Of a DNA stretch of 64,000 nucleotides, positions 26,734-38,391 are shown piece by piece (positions within the stretch are counted from its first letter, which is position 1; each line of letters begins with the position of its first letter). The notes beneath the pieces are model-generated. The model was not told the origin of the DNA. It saw only the letters and a program-made list of their open reading frames with translations, and ran no database searches. This stretch comes from Ziziphus jujuba. Taxonomy: Eukaryota > Streptophyta > Magnoliopsida > Rosales > Rhamnaceae. Made by a program: the position numbers and the translations under genes. The DNA lies in assembly GCF_031755915.1 (NCBI RefSeq), contig NC_083387.1:24368501-24432500 (forward strand), in the 5' to 3' direction.

Positions 26734-27114
26734 GTGTCTGTTTGGCAGAATTTTTTTTAGGGTTAAAAGCTCTATTTGAAAGTTAAAAACTCTTTTGTTA
26801 AAAAATAAATATATTTGACAAAAGTTAACAAACACGTTGACCAAAATAACAGCTTTTTAAGCTGTTTTAGAGATTCCCAAATTTTGTACTTATCTGTTTT
26901 TTTTTTTTTTTAACTTATATGAAAACTTAATAAGTATTTAATCTAGGTTTTTTTTAGCTTATATGGAAACTCATTGGAGCATTTAATGCAGCTTTTTTAT
27001 TTACAACCAAACACTTATTAACTTTTAATAAAAAAAATTTTTCAAAAAAATTCTATTATATAAAACTCTATAAATTAAAATTTTATTTTTATCAACTATA
27101 TCAAACGGACTCCG
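26734..27114. mobile_element. MITE-like insertion, unit B only
   Basis: Unit B has about 380 bp that are absent from unit A at GTTTAA|AACAAC (about 10805). The left end reads GTGTCTGTTTGGCAG, and the reverse complement of the right end reads CGGAGTCCGTTTGATATAG, giving similar terminal inverted repeats. The flanks suggest a three-base TAA-like target, now AAA on the right. There is no coding capacity. A Harbinger-type MITE is the best guess. Confidence 0.6.
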
Positions 27115-27822
27115 AAACAACATTAAAGAACTAAGTACTAGTAGTATTAAACTGCTTAATTAATCTAAAATCTTTATGCCTGACTTGTTAAGTGTTTCCA
27201 TAGCAATAGAGAAAGCATTTAATAGGAAATGAAAATTATGTTCTAATTGGAATTTTCACCAACATCAAAGTTTAAACCATATCTAGATATGTTCTTAGAA
27301 GGTTTTTGGAAGTTGGAAGTAATAGCTTTTATGGCTATAGGAACAAAATTGTTGATTTGTACTGCACCCACATCGGTGTTAATTCGGATACTACAAGGAT
27401 AAAAATGCAAAAGGTTAGAAACTATCAAAAATCTATAAACTTCAACCAAACAAATATTTGAAATAACCAAATTACATGAACTAACCAAACCTTTTTTTTT
27501 TTTTTTATCCGTTTCTTTTTAAAAAATCAACAACTTCTTATACAATTATCCATATATTTTCAATAGGAACCCTCTTACTGAATTTATTAGTCGTTTGGCC
27601 CAAAAAAACAAAAAACAAAAAAACAAAAAAACAAAATTTTATTAAAGTGGAAGGAAGGCAGATAAAACAAAGGGTAAAACCCACACGTCAAAAGTCAAAA
27701 CCCTAATGACTAATTTTTTTGGGAGAAAATTCCAAGTCCCAAAAACATGTTTCTGTGAACAACAAACCACCCCCGGCCAATATTCCTCTTGATCTTCCCG
27801 AGGAGGCCCTTTTCCGAGCTCA

Positions 27823-29133
27823 ATGAAGCCCGATCAACAACAGGACGACGAAACGCAAAACCCAGAAATCCCCAACGGATCCAAACCCCTACCACCACCA
27901 CCACCACCACCACCACCATCTTCTTCTTCTTCCTCGCCTCCACGCAAGAAAACCAGGGACTTGCCCACCCTCTCTGAATGCCACGCCTGCAAATTCCGGA
28001 TCGACATCGCCGACGGCAAGAGCAAGCTCCACACCCTCTACAGCGAGTGGCGCATCGTCCTCCTCTGCAAGAAATGCTTTGCCGGCGTCGAGTCCTCCGA
28101 GATTTGCTCCTACTGTTTCGGCTCTGTTTCCGAGGAGGATCGTTGTGTCACTTGCTCTGAATGCAATCGCCGAGTCCACCGAGATTGCTTCTCCGAGTAC
28201 AAAACCTTCGCGTCTCGGTCCCGTTCCTCCTGTTTGGATTCCGAGAAACTCTCTGTCTGTATGGATTGCTGGATTCCCAGGCCCTTGGCGAGCTGGAGAG
28301 GTGTGGTTCTGAGCGATAGGAACGGGAAGAGGAAGAGAAGAAATGGTGGTTCGGAATCTGGGATTCGGCTCTCCGACAATGGGGTATTAGAAGATGTGGT
28401 AAAGGATGCAAATTCCATGGTGGAGAAGAAGAGTGAGGCAGCGGCGGAAGCCCGAGAGAGAGCGGCGACGAAAGCTGCTGTGGCAAAGAAGGCCATTGAA
28501 TTTGCCACCAATGCATTGGGTTTTGTTGCCAAGATAAATGAGAGGGAAGGTTCAGTTGATGATTCCCAATTGGCTTTCGAATTGCACAAAGCCATTAATG
28601 GCTCTTCGAGGAGGATTTCGAAGAATTTGTGCTCTGTGAATTTGGCTTGCTTGGCTGCTCCAAAGGGTTGTTGGGAATTTGATGGTGGTGGTGGTGGTGG
28701 TGATGATCAGTTTATCAGTGCTTCTTGCTCTGCCAATGGAAGTGTTTGTGGGAGACCTGATTCTTGCAGTTATGGTGAGACATTCGAGGAGAACCGGGAT
28801 AAGAATGTTTCTGAGGCTTTGGATTTGTCATTGAAGGAAGGAGAAGGGAGTTGCTCGATGAAGACGATCAACTTCGGTGGAGATGATAATGGTAGTATGG
28901 ACTTTGAGTCTCTTTCTTTTTGTAAAGAAGAAGAAGAATCTATTGAACAGAACAGTAAAAGATGTGATGCAAAGAAGCCTGATTGCAATTTGTTTAAGTA
29001 CTATCAGAGGAGAAGGAAGAAAAATGATCGTTACTTTTTGAAGTATAGAAGGAAGAAATCGGATCGTTATTTTTTTAAGTATAGTAAGAGGAAAACCAGA
29101 TTGAAAGCAATTCCTCCTCAAGCTTCTGCTTGA
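27823..29133 (+). CDS. PHD-finger-like zinc-binding protein, 436 residues, single exon
   Basis: The ATG at 27823 is shared with the truncated copy at 11518. The N-terminus has a run of nine prolines followed by six serines. A Cys pair at 53/56 with another at 82/85 suggests a zinc knuckle. C95, C98, C111, C114, H119, C122, C146 and C149 then follow C4-H-C3 spacing (C111-x2-C114-x4-H119-x2-C122), matching a PHD-type finger. A basic GKRKRR near 170 looks like a nuclear signal, followed by an Ala/Glu/Lys-rich helical stretch at about 200-245. The C-terminus has repeated basic-aromatic units (NDRYFLKYRRKK, SDRYFFKYSKRK). PHD fingers often read histone tails, so nuclear chromatin work is plausible but inferred. 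I do not recognise a named family. The 5' 70 codons are duplicated in unit A. Confidence 0.8.
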   Translation: MKPDQQQDDETQNPEIPNGSKPLPPPPPPPPPSSSSSSPPRKKTRDLPTLSECHACKFRIDIADGKSKLHTLYSEWRIVLLCKKCFAGVESSEICSYCFGSVSEEDRCVTCSECNRRVHRDCFSEYKTFASRSRSSCLDSEKLSVCMDCWIPRPLASWRGVVLSDRNGKRKRRNGGSESGIRLSDNGVLEDVVKDANSMVEKKSEAAAEARERAATKAAVAKKAIEFATNALGFVAKINEREGSVDDSQLAFELHKAINGSSRRISKNLCSVNLACLAAPKGCWEFDGGGGGGDDQFISASCSANGSVCGRPDSCSYGETFEENRDKNVSEALDLSLKEGEGSCSMKTINFGGDDNGSMDFESLSFCKEEEESIEQNSKRCDAKKPDCNLFKYYQRRRKKNDRYFLKYRRKKSDRYFFKYSKRKTRLKAIPPQASA

Positions 29134-32100
29134 GCTAGTTGTTTGTCCCGAGACCGAGAACTGAAGGAAACAGGTTGGCGAATATGTATTGCTCTCCTTT
29201 GAATTTGTTTAAATTTCCTAATGAGTATAACTTTTAATATGCTTCTTGTGTGATTATCGACATAAAAGTTATAGTATAATGATTATTTGTTCGAATTTTT
29301 TCGCACTATTTCAATTGTATTTATTTTATGGGTTTTTGAACTTTTTTATGTCACTTGTGATGAGAAAATGATTGTGCTTTATCGTAACTGTGCTTAGTGT
29401 GGTTCTTTGAATATCTTCTTCTTTCCTGACATCATAATCGTTTTGTTGTTTACTTCATTGCAATGTATTAAATTGAGCTTGTTGAATATTCGATAAACTC
29501 TCTAAAAGATCACCACTGGAACCCTTTTTGAACCCCTTATCAGATAAAACTATAATCCACTGCAGTCTTCATTTGCTAGGTTTGCTTCAAGAGTTATTCT
29601 TTATCCCTGAACAGTTCATAATGAATCTTTTCCACCCAAACCAGACTCAAAGTAGTTCTCCTTTTCCATGTTATAACTCTTAATACCTTAAAATTTCCAA
29701 ATATTTTAGCTGTTAAGATTGCTTTGCAAAAAATCTTACATGCTTTTCTATTTCCCTCATTGTGAACTCCAACCTGCTACTTCACTTTCTCATCCCATTA
29801 CATGTGCCATATTGACGATGATTAAACATAGACCCCCTACTAACTTTTCCTTCCCATATGTTGAATCTTCAGAGTTGGATACCAAGACAAAATTTCCTCA
29901 AATAAGTGCTCATCAAAATAAGCTTATCAAGCTCAAAATTTTGAAGTCCTGGGGAAAGAAATTTAGAAGTGCCTCAAAAGCACCAGTATGGCTTATAACA
30001 AACAAGGTATTTTTTTTTAATAGTCTTCATAAACCAGTGTTGTGAGAGGTTTCAACACCCCCATGAAGTTTGGAATAGAGTGCTTCGTATGATCAACATT
30101 GATGTGTCAAAGATCTAGTAATTACTACTTAGAATATAGTTTAAGGTATAAAAGGATAACCAATGGTTATGGATGGAAATTAGAAATTTCTTTAATGTCT
30201 TAATGGTGCATTGAAAGGGTTTAGAGGTTGTACTTGAGACAAGGAAAATTTCTGTTACGACACCTGAATAGTGCCTGCTAATGGTGACTTGAATAATAGC
30301 TTGACCATTTTTAGGAATTTTGGTTGCTATTTCAAGGGGTATGGATGGAGATTTTGGAATGAGGTTGATAGTGCTGGAAATACTTGTACTTTTGAAACTG
30401 CCAAAAGCATGACAACAGCTCTTAGGAATGAGAAGTTTAAAAGGTGGGATTTGGAGTAAACTTAAGAAACTCATGAGGTTGTTTGTGATTATGTATTTGG
30501 TTAAGGTGCTTTGCTCATCTTTTAAGGAGCATTATAGAAAACCCCATTTTATTGAAATCTTAAACAACATGTTGGCTGTTAGTCTTAGATCATCTTGGAA
30601 AGCCAGTTTTTGGGGAGATATGGCCAGAACAGTTTACTAATTGGCAGTTCATGCTTCCAAGTGTTAATTTCAAATTTATGCTATAGTTTAGTTTCATATC
30701 TGCTGTTGTATGTTATAGAAACTTTATATTTATCTAAAATATCTTCACAGAGTGTAAAAAAATATAGTGTTGAATAACTTATTAAGCCTAGATAGTCTTG
30801 ACAAGTGATGACAGATTGATTTAATTGTGCTTTTTGAACCTTTAAGAGTCTTGTCTAGATTCTCAAAAACTTGCTAACCACCCAAACCTACAGACAAGAT
30901 ATTTCTCCAAGAAGCTCTGCCAAGTGAATGTGCATGTAAACTACCAAGATATAAGGCTGCTTCTTGGAACTCTTATATGCGTATGCATAATCCGGTATAG
31001 TATATATACACATTTTCCAAGAGTGAATTGAAGGCTACAGTAAAAAGGTAGCTTGTGGTCAATTTAGGTGGAGATCTTTTATATTTCTAATGACTCGTGG
31101 TTTCTTTTTGGGCTTTGGGGTGCTACATAATTAAAATCTACAGGTTATTTGTACAAATGGCGAAAATTCTTTGCATGCTCATATAAATTTTATAATCTTT
31201 CTAGTTTTATTGTTTAAATCTAGTTGTTATTTATTGGATTGACATTTCAACTTTCCATCATAAAATGTGTTGAAGAATAACATATAGTTTGTCAACCTTT
31301 CAAATTTTCCCCTAGTACAGCTATGTCATAAGAAATATTGTTATACTGCCCTTGTAGTAAACTATAATAACTAAAAGCTCACTTGGATTCTATTCTAAAG
31401 CCAAAAACTTTACATGATAGTTAAAGCAATTTTTGAGTTCACACCAAAAAGGTACACTTTCTTGTAAAACTTAGAAACAGAAATGCTCCTAAAGTGCTGC
31501 AACTTGAAGCACTTTTTATCCAAGCAACTCCGCCTAGGACTCTATACTGAACTCCTCCAAGAAACAACCTGAAATGTAAACATTATGAAAACACCCGTAA
31601 CATGCAAAACTTGGAAAGTATTCTGAAAAAATCTTGAGCAACTTTTTTGTGTTTCCTTAATGCATCAGTCACTTGTGTTTAGATGACAGGGGTCTTTCAT
31701 TATGCTTCTGCTGTTTTCATAGGAAATTTGTTTATTTATTTATGTGGCCTTACTCCCCTACGGTCTGATTCTTTTGGTAGGTTGACTGGCAAGCTTCTTG
31801 CAGGATCCTTCATGGTTGCAACTTTTAAATGGAGCGGTACGTAGATCTGTACTGTGTATATTTGGTGTTATCTTCTTTAGTTAATTGATGATTTTTTGGC
31901 ATGCAATGCACGCCTTCCTTTTTGTAATTACAAATGTTGGGATTAGCCATTGATAAAACTTCTCAGCTTTTGTTGTCTTCTATGCTAGTTTTAAAAAACA
32001 TTTTGAGGCCTAAGCCTTGAGGCACACCACAAGGGGAGGTGAAAGGGCATTCTTAACAATGAGAAATGGTGTGGCTGAGCATTGAAGTTATTGTTTCTTT

Positions 32101-33531
32101 ATTAGTACTTTTATTGGAAATAGTAGGCGAAGCACAATCTCAAAGTTAAATTTATTGCCACGATTGTTAAATTTGGATTCTAACTGAGTAGGTGGAAAGG
32201 TCTGAAAGGTTAAATCTAAGATTTTAAAATGTGACAAACTAAATGAAAATAACCTAAGTTACATATTATTGTCATAAAGTAACATAAAAATTGCTTAAAA
32301 AACTAACTTAAACTAAGACAAAAATAGAAAATACTCATACTAAATAAGAAGATTTTAGAAATGGAGGTAAATGGTTAACATTTTGAAACATCAAACACCT
32401 GTGACAGGCAAAATAATGGATACCCTTGTTTGAGAATTTGATGAGAAATACTTAAGCTAAATTTCATAAAATAAATTAATAGATCCTGGTGGTCTAGTTG
32501 ATAAACAAGCACGCACACATAGATGACAAAGGCAGAGGAAGAATTTGTGAAGGAGAGAGTTGAAACTCAGGAGAAAAGCTAGGAAGGTTAGGTGTTGGAT
32601 GGAGTGTGGTTATGGTGTTGAAATAACAAAACGTCAACGTCGAGATGTAAGAATGGTCCCTCGATGACTTTAAAGATGGAGGGAGGAGCAAGAGAGAAAG
32701 TAATATGCTGTTTGGAAGCTGTGAAACAATTTTAGAATGAAAATGAATCCCTAAGAGAAAAATCTGCAGCGGTTTAATGAGTCAATTTTACTATTATTAT
32801 GTGAACTAAAAGTCTCGCACAACTCTTAAATTGTTTTTTTTTTTATTTTTTTTTATTTTTTTAATTTTAAAGTAAGTGACTTTTATGCCTATCTGTTGCA
32901 TTGGAGGACATTTGTCTGGTGCCTCAAATTCAGCATTTAAGTAATATTTCTTGCAAATTGGATTATTAGGGGATGACCAGGTTGTGTATTGGACTCAGAT
33001 TTTAAATTAGATATCCTGCTTTCCTTTTTCCCCTTTTTCTCTTTTTTTTTTTTAATTTTTTTTTTCCCCTCCCTTCTAAGTGCTCTAGTCCTCATGAACG
33101 TGCTCTTACTGCTAGAATTATTTTGTGAGCTTTAACTTTTGGTTTTCCATTTCTCTTGTGGTTGCGGATGTCCAGCCCCTTGCCGTAAATTAACCGGAAA
33201 CTAGAAACAAACAAGTGCTATAACCTATAAGATAACTTTAGCCTTTGCTTGGTTATGTAATCCTGGTTGCTTGTGGTTGCTCCTTCAGCACCACATTAAG
33301 ATTTTAGGATGTCAAGCCGAATTAAAGTTCGAATATTTTGTAAATGAGCCGGGGTCAGCTTGAGCAAGGAATTTTCAAATTTTGTGAGAAATTTTATTGC
33401 TGATAATTATAGTTCTATCAATATTTGGGGGGAAAAAAAAAATAGTACTTCATTTGTATGTATACTTATGCTTAAATACTCGTATGTAAATATATGTATA
33501 TATATATATATATATGTATAGAGGAATATTT

Positions 33532-33613
33532 TATGGTGCGGACTGCACTAAAAGCCGATAATTTTTTGAAAAGAGCATCGGCTTTATTGTATATGTAGAT
33601 GGTCCGCACTATA
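33532..33613. mobile_element. Short hairpin MITE with TATGGTGCGGAC ends
   Basis: The block starts TATGGTGCGGAC and ends GGTCCGCACTATA. An inner arm pair AAAGCCGAT / ATCGGCTTT also matches. The whole 82 bp can fold into a hairpin, and it is set between TA-rich flanks. A related element lies at 48078-48207. No coding capacity. Confidence 0.6.
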
Positions 33614-35303
33614 GAACTACTATATATATATATATATATATATGAAAATTTAGATGGCAACACGCCTTTCCTATGTGTAACCAAATTTAAAATTGAAATC
33701 ATATTTGTATGTAATTTTCTATAATAATCATATGAACAGTTTCTTGGAATATCACTATTTAAAATATGACAAATTTGTCTAATAATATTATGTATTTTTT
33801 TTATGTGGTAGTTTTATTACTGGCTATAACCCCGTAGGAACTGTTAACCTGTTTACGTGGCCCGTATGATTGAAGGTCTGCAACAATAGTACGCCGTGGT
33901 CTCCATTTCCATATATGATTTTTCCAAATTTTTCAAAGCCAACCACTTTTATTTTATTTATTTTTTCGAAATTATAATGTTGGAAGAAATTTAGAACGTA
34001 ATAGCACATTTACCCTTCCCTTTATTTATTATCCCCATGATTCCTCTTTGACATGAACAGTGGCATATTTATGAAACACTATTTATAAAGTGGAAATGTC
34101 AAAATAATCTTATAATTTTTGAAATTATGAGTCTTTTAGTTAAATTCATAATTTATGAGTCATTCTGTAAGGATATTAAGTTATTATTCATACTTATATG
34201 AGAAAATAGTTTTATATATTTTGCAATTACATCAGAGAACATATATTATAAAATTACAAAAAAGAAAATTGTAAATGTATTTGCGCCCCCCCTCCAAATA
34301 TTTTTTTTCTTGTTTCTGCCCTGATAATAGTGCAAGATATTGACAAATATTCATAAGTAGTTGTTATTATTATTACTATTATTATTATTATTATTAGTTG
34401 GAACTTGGAAGTAAGCTAGGTGAGAGTAAATAAATTGACTAAGGTAAGGTATACACATGTTATTATTATCTTATTAATTAACATATTAATAAAATTTAAA
34501 TATAAATAAGTGAAATGTAATTAAATATAAATTAATTAAATAATGACACCAATATGGTTGATAGCTATTCCGCAGACTAAATGGTACTTTTGCAATTATT
34601 CTATGATTAATTAGAAAATGTTACTTTATCGTTGTATAACATAGCTAGGCTGGCCCTATCACCCAAAAGCCAAAAAAGCTCTAGTATTCTCTTCCCTCGG
34701 ATATTCATTAGTCAGCTACAATTAGAAATTAAAGATGATAGGATGATATTCATTATTCATTTGAATAGTGAAGATGTAAAACAATATCGAAAATGCAATT
34801 AATGAGAGAAAATGAGTTCCATATTTTGGTCAAGTTCAGCCATAAAAGGCCTTCTTGCTCTGTAATGTGTTAAAAGAGGTTCTTTAGGGATTTTTCATTT
34901 ATTTAGTTATTTATTATTAGTACTATTATAATATGTTGTAAGGTGTTATGAAGTCATTTGTGTGATTGTTACGAGATTAGGATATGATTTTTAATTTGGG
35001 TCGACAATATATAGATTCTTTTTCCATTCTTAAAGTGTTAGTACTTATATATATATATATATATTTATTAATATTAAACCTTTGTAAAACTACTATTTTT
35101 TCCTCGACAAAATCCCAAATTCAAATTCCTTACTTTTATTTGTTTATTAATTTATTTTGATCAAAGAAATTCCTTACTTTAGTTGTCGAAAAAATTCTTT
35201 TACCTAGTGTGCACTTATCGTAGAATAATAAGAAATAAAGAAAGCAAAATGATAAATGAATAAATAATATAGTAAACTATTTTGTCGAGAGTACCAATAA
35301 AAG

Positions 35304-35383
35304 AATTAAAGCAAGAATAACGGAATGTTGTTATTCTTTAAACAATTAAAGCAAGAATAATGGAATGTCGTTATTCTTTAAAC
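35304..35383. repeat. Two 40-bp tandem units, each with a small hairpin
   Basis: The unit AATTAAAGCAAGAATAAYGG...TTATTCTTTAAAC occurs twice at a period of 40. Inside each unit AAGAATAA pairs with TTATTCTT. It is probably a local duplication of a small palindrome. Confidence 0.8.
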
Positions 35384-36162
35384 ATTCACCTATACTTTCA
35401 CATTTAGGTTGTTACATAATAGATATACATTCTCCCAACTCTTTTTTTTATTCCAAAACATGTACTATTCAAATGGTTAAATTCAATGATATTTACAGTT
35501 GATAATGGTATATATATATATATATATATATATTTTGAATTATTTCTATATGTAATTTACTAATTTACTACACTAAATAAAAACTATAAAAAAACATTAA
35601 AAAATAATAATAATAAGCCCACTAGCTTCCAAAATAATATATCATTTTAGAGAATCCAGTCAACAAGCTCCAGCTTCCTGGAAAAAAAAAAGGCATCTGT
35701 TGAAACGCTTTATTGATATTTACTAAAAATTATTAGTTCTCCAATTTTCTTATATATATATATATTTATTTATTTATTTATTATTATTTATAATTTTGTT
35801 TATTCCATCTTTTTATATTTTTCCTAGAGTTCAAAGCATATTTAGAGATTCGTAAGTACCAATTTGATGAATTTGTGGCGTCAACCTATAGGGTTTATCA
35901 TTTTTTTAATTTATTCCCTAGCATAATGTGAGAGATTGCCTTTTGATTTACAAGAAGCGAAAAAAGAATTACTAGCAGGTTATCAAACCGAATATTCAGG
36001 GATAAAATTTGGTTATTCATTTGATATGACCATTGGCCAATATTATATTTCTTAAAACCCCATTAATCCCCTTATTATTTTAAAACCTCCTTAAAACTTC
36101 TCCTTCACCACCATTAAAACTATCTATATCTACATTCCAAAAACCTTCACTTAATTCCTTTA

Positions 36163-36741
36163 ATGGCCACCCCCCAGGAACCAACCACAAACTTCACCAC
36201 TTACAACTCCAAACCTTCCTTGAATGGCATCGCCAATCAAAAACAATTCAAAAGCGCTCATTAAAAGACGACGGCGAAGTGGACTACTCCCGGAGAGTGC
36301 AATGGCTCCGTATCTTTGGTAATCATGGCTGTCGAAGCTGTGAAAAGTGACATCAAAGTCATGCCGTTTGCCGGAGCTTGTAGCATGGCTATAGGAGAGT
36401 TCGCCTCGGTCTACACTCAGCTCGACATAGAATATGAAGAAGTAGAAGTAGAAGAGAAGTTACTGGATCCCATGCAAGCGGCTATTGTGTCGGTGTTTGC
36501 ATTTTCAGCTGGAGAACTATTGCCGTTGATGGTGGCGGTGTTTGTAAGGGAGTACAAGGTGAGAATCGCGGTGGTGGTGCTAGTGGTGGTGGCAAGTTTG
36601 GCGTTGGTGGTGTTTGGAGGTGTGGAAGCGGTGTCGGGGAGGTTTAGGGTTTGGAGTTCTTGTGCTAGGGTTTTCGTTGGAGGGTTTGGATGGCCAGGGC
36701 TGTTACTTTTGGTTTGACTACTAATTTGATTGATTATAGTG
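36163..36741 (+). pseudogene. Vacuolar iron transporter-like (nodulin-21-like) pseudogene
   Basis: Several stretches match the plant VIT-like family of small vacuolar iron/manganese transporters: EVDYSRRVQWLR, then VEAVKSDIKVM, AGACSMAIGEFASVYTQLDIE, DPMQAAIVSVFAFSAGELLPL, REYKVRIAVVV and, near the end, RAVTFGLTTNLID. They do not lie in one frame. The frame from the ATG at 36163 stops at 36262-36264. The segment after WLR that should encode the first membrane helix is missing, several residues are lost before AGACSM, and a shift near 36680 separates the last helix. An open frame at 36316-36717 survives (133 residues) but lacks both ends of the domain. It is almost certainly a dead copy. Confidence 0.85.
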
Positions 36742-38356
36742 GAAATGTAATTTGTAATTTCCCCTCCCAACATTCCCTTTCACTTTCTTTCCTTAAAATC
36801 TTATTCCCCTCTTGATTTCTCTTTTTTATTTGTTTACATTACAATTGTTTGTTTGTATGCAACTCATTTATTTTCAAATAATAAGGTTAATGGGTGTAAA
36901 GGATGAGACGCACATTCCCTTAATAATGTTTTATATTTCTTAGGTGGTTTTCGCCTTAACTACTATGCTCATTGATAATAGATTTTAGAATTCTCTCACT
37001 ATTTCTTTTTTTAATTTAGGGTTTTTTTTTTTTTCTTCTTTGGCACCAAGGATCATAACTGATTATATTGCAAATTGCTCAGTAATCTATAAAAATTAGC
37101 AACATTATCTCGTAAACCTTACAAACCATTCCCCATGAGAAAATTGTTTCACTCTGTATTGTGTTGTTAAAAATCACATGAGCTGCAATTGGGTGATGGA
37201 GATCAAGAGAGGGAGGGGTAATGTTGACATTTTAATAAATTGGCATTTGTTTTCAACTCCCTATAATGTTATAATTTTGCGGGGGGAAAAGATGATTGTG
37301 GCCTGGGTTTGAAAAAATTGGAGAAATTAGAAGTGGAGATGGACACCGTGATGCCCTTATGGCAAATACCTTCATATATAAAAAAACCATCAACGGCATT
37401 GCTCACTTTTAAAGGTCTTAATGTGAAAAATGACTAACAAAACCATGTATCCTGCCTCTTGTATCTTTAGCATTTTCATAAATTGAGGAGACCTTAATTG
37501 AAATGTAGAACAAAATTAAATTAAATTGGAGTATTGGTAATTTTATCCAATCATATTGGCCTACCTAAATTTGAATTGACTTAATTTGAGTGGGTTAACT
37601 TAAACAGTCATCATCTCAAACGGAAAACAATAGTTTATTAGTCTTAATTTCAATATATGATTTTTCCAACCAAAACCCTAATTTTATATTTGTTTAGATT
37701 ATAAGATTGGATGGAGACATGCTCAAATCTAATAAATGCTCCAGTGTGCCCTTCCCTTGATTGATCCCCACATGTCACTCATCTTTGACATTTAACAGCT
37801 TAAAAAACTGTGCTGAACAATTGTCTTCAAGGAACACTGTTTAGAAAGTTAAAAGGGTGATGCTAGCTACTAATACGATAAATTCATTAAGCAGTCTGTA
37901 AGGACATAGTTTTATTTATTTTATTTTTTTCACTAATTTATTACTTATAAATGGATCCTCCCAAAAAAAAAAAATAATAATAATAATAAAGCTATCTTTC
38001 TATGTGATGCATCCAGCCTAAGTTTGTACATACAAGAAAATAAAATAAAATAAAAGATGAAAGTGCATTCAAACAACAAAAAATAAATTATTTTGCAGGC
38101 TTAGAATTACATTTTTTTTTCTTCTTTTTTTTGGGTGAATGGCTTAGAATTACACTTGTATTCTTCAAGAAGTTAAAGGATACATTTTAATGCCAAGAGA
38201 AGTTAAAACTCTTTCCCTTTGTAGAATTTTCTTTTTAGAATTTTTTTTTTTTTTTCCTTTGGGTAATAATTTGACATTGTTCCAAAAATTCCAAATTCAA
38301 GTGAGGGTTAAAACCATGTAACGTGACATGTACTTTCACATATTGTCATTTTTTTA

Positions 38357-38358
<2 letters not shown>

Positions 38359-38390
<32 letters not shown>

Positions 38391-38391
38391 T
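38359..38391. repeat. (TTA)n microsatellite
   Basis: An uninterrupted trinucleotide array of about eleven units lies in intergenic DNA. Confidence 0.9.

Larger units (their letters stand above)
25837..27822. other. Intergenic DNA between RNase III-like copy B and the PHD gene
   Basis: The stretch is colinear with 10009-11517 of unit A apart from the MITE at 26734-27114 and a longer microsatellite. No coding sequence is visible. Confidence 0.6.
12829..28032. repeat. Segmental tandem duplication, unit B
   Basis: This is the second copy of the block described at 4420. Identity with unit A resumes at 12829 and is interrupted by the LTR insertion 13382-21116. It continues through the intact RNase III-like gene and ends at codon 70 of the PHD gene (…AAGCTCCAC at 28032), beyond which only unit B's flank continues. 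With its LTR and MITE insertions removed it is about 7.1 kb. Unit B keeps the original right flank, which explains why its PHD gene is whole. Confidence 0.9.
29134..36162. other. Long intergenic region, no convincing gene
   Basis: The first few hundred bases are presumably the 3' UTR of the PHD gene. The rest is AT-rich with poly-T tracts near 32830 and 33045, TA runs near 33500, 33620, 35050 and 35510, and small MITE and tandem repeats listed separately. Reading frames up to about 120 codons around 29700-30700 show no domain I know. Confidence 0.5.
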
